DNA of 64,000 nucleotides from Pomphorhynchus laevis. Its lineage: Eukaryota > Acanthocephala > Palaeacanthocephala > Echinorhynchida > Pomphorhynchidae. Made by a program: the position numbers and the translations under genes. Below the pieces are notes generated by a model. The model worked only from the letters and a program-made list of their open reading frames with translations, was not told where the DNA came from and made no database searches. This document shows, in pieces, positions 55,033 to 64,000 of the stretch (position 1 is its first letter; every line of letters starts with the position of its first letter). The stretch lies in contig WNNJ02002059.1 in NCBI GenBank assembly GCA_012934845.2, positions 120,930 to 184,929 on the forward strand. The letters run 5' to 3'.

Positions 55033-55243
55033 TTGTTTACTAAAATGTATACAATACTGTCTACGAAACAATAATAATCTGTAACTGTTCAAGATAAAAT
55101 AAATAAATAAAATTATACATATTATAAATATTATAATATATAATAAAATATTATAATATTATAATGATATATAATAAAATATTTTAACATTGTATATATT
55201 ATGGGAAGTAATTTTACAGAATTTGTTTTAAATTTGCATATAT
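55033..55243. repeat. Third, partial copy of the duplicated segment (first 211 bp)
   Basis: Matches 34780-34991 and 55921-56131 from TTGTTTACTAAAATGTATAC to AAATTTGCATATAT, then turns into the exon at 55258. Confidence 0.9.
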
Positions 55244-55920
55244 TAGATTTGCTACAGATTTGCTCCAACTACGCCTGCCACCACTTTTAGCACATACGAT
55301 CTGTCAGTCACAGGAGTAGATGATGCTAATGGATTACATCATCGCCCTTACTATTATCAACAACAACCGCGAAATGGTGAGCTGTCTTTAAACCTTCCCG
55401 GCTATCTACTACCATCAACACCGCACGGGTCCTCTGCAATTAATAAATTCAAAACAGTTGATTCACCCAATGAATTGTTGATTGCTGGCAGAAGTTCCAC
55501 GTCGCTGTCACAATCAAGAAGTAAAAGATCTCACGATTTGAAGATGTCAACTCATCAATCAACGGCAACGGCGGATATCCAACAGCAAACATTGGGATCA
55601 GCCGCTAAATCTCCACAGAATCACAAAATGGCAGATAAGCAAGATGTTTACAGGTAAGATTATATTATATTATATTTATAATATGTATAATTTTATTTAT
55701 TTAATTTATCTTGAACAGTAAAATTTGAAAATTTGATAAATTTTAAAAATTTGATTTGCATAATTACTATTATAAAAGATATAAATAGTTTAATTTTTGT
55801 ATTAAAAATTAAATTGTACATATAAATATAATATTAAACATATAGTTTTATCGAAAACTATTTTAAAACATTATATAATATTAATTTACACACACAAAAT
55901 TTACACATTTAAATTTTATA

Positions 55921-58276
<2,356 letters not shown>

Positions 58277-58282
58277 ATAAAT

Positions 58283-58402
58283 TCGGCATATTATCAAGAA
58301 TCGACAGATTTAATCTGAGTATAATTGTAATAATATTATTATATTATATAATAATATTATTATATAAATAATAATATAACATAAATAAATGATATAAATA
58401 TA
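58283..58402. repeat. Copy of the 50507-50965 region lacking its insert
   Basis: ATTCGGCATATTATCAAGAA plus TCGACAGATTTAATCTGAGT and the following AT run match 50507-50580. The sequence then passes directly to the counterpart of 50925-50965 (AACATAAATAAATGATATAA). Confidence 0.75.
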
Positions 58403-58589
58403 GTTTGAATTCAGCTAAGGTATAAACATATGGGTGTTTAGCATTAGTTGATTTAAACCAAATATACATTGAGCATTTTAAAGCAATTAATGGATCATCA
58501 GAGTTGATGTAAACTAAATATCTCGAGGATTCTCATTGCGATTTACGAAGTCGGAAATAATAGGAAATTTTGTAAAAATAAAAAAAACT

Positions 58590-58860
58590 TGGTCAAGGCC
58601 TATGCTACCAATCAAAACCAGGGCTCTATCCTTCCAGCAGACAAACTTCTCCTTCTTGAAAATCTTCCAAAAGGAAGACTGAGAAGGATTGAGACGAGCA
58701 ATGCTTGTCTTATTCTTGCTCAGCTGGAACCTATATCTAGAGCTCCAGTATTCATTCGAGAGGGCCTGTCTGGCGAAAACAGAGAGATTGATACCAAGCG
58801 ATTCTTCTATGAAGACGAATCTGATGCGCGTCGGTTCTACCCTATTACTTGTAGAGAACA
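58590..58860. mobile_element. LINE family 1, copy F: two head-to-head fragments
   Basis: 58600-58792 reads on the minus strand as an upstream RT piece (LSNEYWSSRYRFQLS, SQSSFWKIFKKEKFVCW). 58793-58852 reads on the plus strand as a downstream RT piece (TKRFFYEDESDARRFYPIT). The two meet at about 58792. Confidence 0.8.
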
Positions 58861-59439
58861 AAATTTAAATATCTAGTTTTCATTAGAACAATAGCGTTGG
58901 TAATTTTAACTTATTTCTTGCTTCCACTGATGTTTGTCAAGTAGCCATTTCATGTTATATTTTATTTTCTCTATACATAAGTTTTATGAGGAACGTTTGT
59001 GAGTTTTTCTATTTAAAACATTTTATAGGTATTTGCTAAATAATTAAGTGAATTTGGTAATATTTTAAAATCATAACAATTTAAATTATAAATGAATTTA
59101 AATATGCGAATTTAGATACACAATTGATTTCGATATTAAATATTTAAGTAACAAATATTAAATTGGAAAACTACATATCATAATATCATTAGCCTTTACA
59201 AAATTTTTGACTTTAAATATGCTTTCTTCTTAAAATCAAGATATCAAGCTTTCTAGTATTAAGCGCCTTAACTGTTTCTTCAATATATTGAATTCAAATG
59301 TCCATGAACTAGCTTTAAATTAGTAAAAGAATATTTTAAAATGAAAAACTCGCAACTTGTTGATTAATTCAGCAGATCTTAATAATTTAATGATGCAAAG
59401 AAATTAAAAATTTAATGAATTTCCTACCATTTTTCATCA
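58861..59439. other. AT-rich spacer, no gene seen
   Basis: Short frames only. Confidence 0.4.
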
Positions 59440-61219
59440 CAAGCTAACGCTTTGGTTTCGACTACCTAAAAAAGGTCACATATACAATCCTACTCCAACA
59501 AAACTCAAGGTCCTCGCTAAAATGCGACATTTTCTCAATCTCTCTGTTTTCGCCAGACAGGCCCTCTCGAATGAATACTGGAGCTCTAGATATAGGTTCC
59601 AGCTGAGCAAGGATAAGACAAGCATTGCTCGTCTTAATCCTTCTCAGTCTTCCTTTTGGAAGATTTTCAAGAAGGAGAAGTTTGTCTGCTGGAAGGATAG
59701 AGCCCTGGTTTTGATTGGTAGCATAGGCCTTGACAAAGTTTTAGAGGAGTCACTTTCCTTACATAATTATGGATCCACTCAATCTCCCCAACCAATCCTA
59801 CCTTGGTGTAACTTCAGGAGTAGGGAGCGATAAGTCACAGATATCCTAAACTCCTGGGGACCACTTCCGGGCACCTCCAAATCCCACGCGCTACTCCATA
59901 CTCGGGTCTGTCAGCTTTTAACAGACAGTCAGAGAAAGGAAGTCGCCATCACAATGCTTGCTCGCATAAATATTAGCCGACATGTGTGTTTACCAAGAAA
60001 GATATCGATTACATGTCCTAAAGATCTGTGGCCCATTTCGATTCAAAACTCCGTCATCTCCATTTACGAAAAAGCGCTTGCGCGTAAAATCCGCGAACAT
60101 CTAAGTAGGCGAAATTTAATCCCACAAGGTTTTCATGGGTACGTAAAAGATCGCTCGGTCTATTCAGCAATAGGGTAAGTGCATCAGTTTTGTCGGGATA
60201 ATAGCCATTAACTTGCTGTGGCTGTTTTCCTTGACTTTTCTGCTGCATTTGAACGTATCTCTATTTCATTCATTATCTCCTCTCTCAGGTAGCTCGGGTT
60301 GCCTGCGAGAATTGTTAACAAGGTGGGAGTATTGTTGCATACCAAGCGATTCTTCTATGAAAACGAACCTGATGCGCGTCGGTTCTACCCTATTACGAGT
60401 ATGCCTCAAAGCTCCCCACTTTATTCAATCTTGTATCTTGCTGCCTCTATTGAACTCTACAAAAATTTTAAATGCGATGACATCTAGTGGTATACGCTGA
60501 TGATACCACACTCCTGTTCTCTGGACGCATGTGCAAAGATATAGTCTTGGACATCAGCGATTTCCTTTTAAGATTAAAAGACCAGTTAACCTTGTCCAAT
60601 CTTCTTTTAAACTTCTATAAATCGCAGGTGGTCGTCTTTCATGGCGCCCCTACCACCAAAATCAAACTTAAGAAATTAGCACTATCTGCGCTTTCCTCCA
60701 TTTTGCAGCCTCAACAACTCCCTACCTTCACAAGTCCAGTAAAATACCTGGGGTTCACTATTACGGTGAACTAGTCAGCGAAAGCTGACCTGGATAGACT
60801 TAAACGTATCCTTAAGAAAGCTAGGTGGGCCCTGGAACGGGCTCAATATCTGTCATTGAATGGGAAAACCCAAGCGCGCTTCTGGGGGTACTTGGGCTAT
60901 TTCGGGATTAGCCTTCTTTTCAAGAGGACGTTTCCCAGAGCAAAGACTAAGGTTTCTCAAGCTTCTCATCTTGCGATTACCAACTATAGTCCGCCTCGAT
61001 TGGATTCTTTGTGGAGTGAGAGACCCCAGTGGTTTAGTCGAATAGCGGCGTGTTGGATTGGCTACGGGGCTCAGATCCCTATGCACTTAAGGCCGTGACA
61101 CTATGAATACTCCATTAACGACTAAGCTGACTTTGTTTTCTGTTTTCTTCATGTTTTTTCGTTTTAAAACTTTTTAGTGGTTATATAGTTGTTAACAAAA
61201 TCCTTATTATTATAGATAC
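59440..61219 (+). mobile_element. LINE family 1, copy G (5'-truncated)
   Basis: Begins in the N-terminal part of the RT region and runs to the 3' tail (AAAATCCTTATTATTATAG). RT blocks are LSNEYWSSRYRFQLSKDK, LSLHNYGSTQ, DLWPISIQNSVISIYEKAL, MPQSSPLYSILYL, MVYADDTTLLFSG and KYLGFTITVN. Several frameshifts and stops separate the blocks (near 59830, 60175 and 60485, and a TAG at about 60770). In the turn motif the usual QGSPLSP reads QSSPLYS. It is a typical 5'-truncated dead copy. Confidence 0.85.
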
Positions 61220-61594
61220 GATGAAATAGTGATTTACTTACGAGTACACCGTTGTGTGTCTCGAGACAGGTGTAAAAAATTTATATTTTATATATTTGTA
61301 CACTTTTAAGTGCCCTGTAAAACTACATTTCTATTAAAAGGAATTTAGTGCTTAATGCATGGTTAAACTCCAATACGCACTGTCATGCACAGAGCTTATG
61401 CGAAATTCCCTCTGATGATTCAGATTAAGGATAGTTCTGTTTTCGAGCTTTAAATGCTGTTTTAGCTGTGTTAAGGTGTCTATGGATGATTATTGTAGTC
61501 ACGGTACTGATGAGCTCCGTTAGAGCGACACGCCTCTACCGTTGTTGAAGTTTGTCGTCACACATAGGATAACTGGGCATACGTAGCAACTTTG
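61220..61594. other. Spacer, no gene seen
   Basis: No recognisable coding. Confidence 0.4.
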
Positions 61595-61711
61595 AATATT
61601 GCGAGAATAATTCTGTTCTATTTCTTGGTCTGATGAGGATTTATAGAATGCTGCCTGGTGTTTATGCCTCTTCCTGAGGAAAACATAGAACCGAATTATT
61701 CTCGCAATATT
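61595..61711. repeat. 117-bp inverted repeat
   Basis: AATATTGCGAGAATAATTC at 61595-61613 is perfectly mirrored at 61693-61711. The arms continue inward imperfectly (GTTCTAT with ATAGAAC). The middle includes CTGATGAGG and CCTGAGGAAAAC. Confidence 0.9.
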
Positions 61712-61721
61712 ACAACAGTCT

Positions 61722-61747
61722 AGGATTTCTTATATATAAGAAATCCT
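61722..61747. repeat. Perfect 26-bp palindrome
   Basis: AGGATTTCTTATA followed by its exact reverse complement. Confidence 0.95.
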
Positions 61748-61849
61748 GGATCGCTTTTTACTCAGCACATTCGTGCACTACTATTATATATTGCATGTCA
61801 TGGCCTTTTCGTAAATAGCACGGTGATGTCCCTTGTGAACATAGTCCGA

Positions 61850-62080
61850 GCCTAGTCCGCCTCGATTGGATTATTCGGGGAGTGAGAGACCCAGGTGGTT
61901 TAGTCGGATAGTGGCGTGCTGGATTGACTGAAGGGCTCAGATCCCTGTGGACTTGAGGCTGTTACACAATGAAGACTCCATTAACGACAGAAATGACTTT
62001 CTTCTCTATGTTTTCTTAATGTTTTTCGTTTTAAAACTTTATAGTGGTTATATAGTTGTTAGCTAAATTCTTATTATTAG
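61850..62080 (+). mobile_element. LINE family 1, copy H (3' end only)
   Basis: About 230 bases: GTCCGCCTCGATTGGATTAT (end of ORF2), GTGAGAGACCC, CTCAGATCCCTGTGGAC, then the 3' UTR up to CTAAATTCTTATTATTA. The UTR is nearly the same as in copy G, which defines the family 3' end. It is severely 5'-truncated. Confidence 0.85.
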
Positions 62081-62530
62081 CTTTAAATTAGCTTTTAAGT
62101 TTTTTATTGAATCGTATCGCCGTGATCAAATGATTTGCACGACTACGGTCTAATCTCACAATAATCGTCTTAACTATCCATAATGTCGTAAGCATAAATA
62201 TAATGCTTACGAAATGTAATGCCTATCAATTTGCTTATCAAAATGCTTTCTTATCAATTTGCCAAAATATCTATTCATTAATAGAACAATAAATGGTGGA
62301 TTATATATTGGCAAACTGTATATATGCCACGTCATGAACTCCAAATTAAATAAAAACCAATTTTTAATATGAACAATTATCCATTGAATATTAAATGCTA
62401 CTATGTTCACCACAATAATACAAAAATTAACTGTTCAAATTGTTTAACTGTAATAATATTAAGTATATGATATATATATATATAAGGAAAGACTTGACAC
62501 CGACGACCAGGATACTTATTGTATTCGTTC
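62081..62530. other. AT-rich stretch, no gene seen
   Basis: Short frames only. A simple TA run lies at about 62470-62482. Confidence 0.4.
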
Positions 62531-62757
62531 ATATATTAATATTAAAGAATTAACTGGTGTTAAAGTACTAGCAATATTATTACGTTTCGGCTAAAGCCTT
62601 CGTCAGATAATTGTGTTTATTAGAAACCGAAATTTTTTCAAACCTTAAAAAATTTTGGTTTCTAATAAACATACAATTATCTGACGAAGGCTTTAGCCGA
62701 AACGTAATAATATTGCTCGTACTTTAACACCAGTTAATTCTTTAATATTAATATATA
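62531..62757. repeat. 227-bp palindrome with hammerhead-like cores
   Basis: Arms of about 109 bases are near-perfect reverse complements (AGAATTAACTGGTGTTAAAG with CTTTAACACCAGTTAATTCT) around a short loop near 62636-62648. Each arm contains CTGACGA-AGGCTTTAGCC-GAAAC, at 62584-62606 on the minus strand and 62681-62703 on the plus strand. This resembles a hammerhead core with an imperfect stem II. It is possibly a terminal part of a Penelope-like or related element. Confidence 0.85.
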
Positions 62758-63117
62758 TATAACTTCGCTCTTTTTATTATGAGAGATTATACGATAATCT
62801 CTCATAATCTCATATACGATATTATATATCGTATATATAAAAATTAATTAAAATTAAATAGCCATAATAATTAAAATTTAATTAAAATTAAACTATTATG
62901 AATTAAATAGCCACACTTGAAACGAATTTTGCTTTCAAGAATATATATAAGGCGGTATTTAGTGAATCCATAAAGAGTGAATTTTATGGTCTAATTAATA
63001 ACTTATGATATAACCGGATTCAGAATGGAGACTATTTATTTCCAATATGCAATAAATTGCGGAGAAATTGAAAAGTGCTTGATGAATTAAATTAAGTTTC
63101 TTCTTAATTGCTTTTAG
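62758..63117. other. AT-rich spacer, no gene seen
   Basis: Contains a short palindromic run around 62780-62830 (GAGAGATTATACGATAATCTCTC) and TAAATT repeats. Confidence 0.4.
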
Positions 63118-63195
63118 GAACCAAAGACATTTCAAAACTTTCACATCATTATCGCGTCAAATACTTTGCAGCTGCTCCATTATTTTCTAAAACAG
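63118..63195 (+). CDS. Possible exon of a SCO1/SCO2-like copper chaperone
   Basis: Bounded by the acceptor TGCTTTTAG and the donor-like ACAG/GTTTAT. In one frame it reads TKDISKLSHHYRVKYFAAAP. This resembles the SCO pattern I recall (GT..QI....YRVYYSAGP). SCO proteins deliver copper to cytochrome c oxidase in mitochondria. The exon is short (78 bases), no neighbouring exon with the DHT motif was found, and other readings are open, so this is a weak call. Confidence 0.25.
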
Positions 63196-64000
63196 GTTTA
63201 TTAGTTAACACAGATCAGTTCATAACTTTTAAATACTTTATTTTTGCTATAAGGAATTTTAAATTATTTTTTTGCACTGATGGTGCAAGAGAGTCATCAG
63301 TCATGGATCTTAAGAAATAAAAATTTACAGTTTTCCAGTTCTTGAATTAATATAAGATTTTGCATAATAATATAAATTAATATTTCAATTTTACAGCCGT
63401 GGCTAATGACTAAGACTAATGACTAATGACTAATTTCAATGCTAATGACTCAAGACTAATTAATTCATTTAATTACTCAAGACTTGTTGATTATAACTAA
63501 TTTATTACATAAATTGTAAGAAAGTGTGAATTTACCTGCTTTGTCGTTAAAGAAATAAATAATTTTAAATTTGTCCAAGTAAACCAAAATATAATAAATC
63601 AAATTTATTTATTAACTTAGAAAAAGAAAAAAACTAATCTAAATATTTATTTATACCATTATTATCAAACTAACCATATATCGAAAATACTCAATAACTT
63701 AAAATATTAAATGCACGCTTATCTGTTATCACCCTTTTGACATTATCTATGAATATAAGCATCAACAATAGGAACTGAGTAAAGGTAGTATCCAACAGCA
63801 GATTGTAAAGAGGCAGAATAAAAATAAACATAGTGAGTTCTGTACTAGAAAAAATCACCATTAATCTCAATTTAGAGATTAAATTTGAATAATTAAATAA
63901 ATCTAATTAAATTGGATTAACTTTAATTAATGAGATCGATTAAATTTCATTTATTGAATATTGATGAGATTCTTTAAAGGATCAAGTAGTAAATAAACAG
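63196..64000. other. AT-rich stretch, no gene seen
   Basis: Short GACTAATGACTAATGACTAA repeats near 63410-63460; otherwise nothing recognised. Confidence 0.4.

Overview
The window is an AT-rich stretch of an invertebrate animal nuclear genome. Genes are split by introns with GT/AG ends, and there is an animal-type tRNA-Ile gene. Retroelement wreckage is dense, and the host fragments are animal genes (cathepsin L, Mps1/TTK-type kinase, NPC1, SMC2, ubiquilin). An arthropod is my best guess, held loosely. Nothing bacterial is present.

Layout. 1-3 kb: one exon resembling NPC1 (minus strand) and AT-rich DNA. 3.2-27 kb: a retroelement graveyard. It holds several copies of one APE-type LINE family (3.26-7.11, 11.57-14.74 reversed, 21.9-25.44, 25.65-26.78 kb), one LINE of a second family (15.2-18.35 kb), and Penelope-like fragments (7.57-8.04, 8.18-8.51, 9.56-10.15 and 10.26-10.75 kb). 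27-32 kb: an intronless multi-pass membrane protein ORF, a piece of it copied 1.1 kb upstream, a small repeat element with a hammerhead-like core, and an intronless Mps1/TTK-type protein kinase. 34.8-45 kb: a complete seven-exon cathepsin L-like gene on the minus strand, with a tRNA-Ile(AAT) gene and a fold-back element in its introns. 46-50 kb: a ubiquilin pseudogene split by an SMC2 C-terminal segment, then a retroelement-like fossil. 55-58.3 kb: a plus-strand gene with a Myb/SANT-like last exon. 58.5-62.1 kb: more fragments of the first LINE family. 62.5 kb: a 227-bp palindrome. 63.1 kb: a weak SCO-like exon.

The most unusual structure is a 2.36-kb segment present at 34,780-37,137 and 55,921-58,276 at roughly 99 percent identity, about 21.14 kb apart in direct orientation. 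It carries the last exons of two convergent genes. The left copy supplies the working last exon of the cathepsin gene and an orphan copy of the SANT-like exon. The right copy supplies the SANT-like last exon, joined in phase to the exon at 55,258-55,653, and a frameshifted cathepsin exon. Tandem duplication with complementary loss, or a haplotype or scaffold misjoin, would both explain it.

All calls are from reading the sequence. Gene names rest on remembered family motifs, without any database search.
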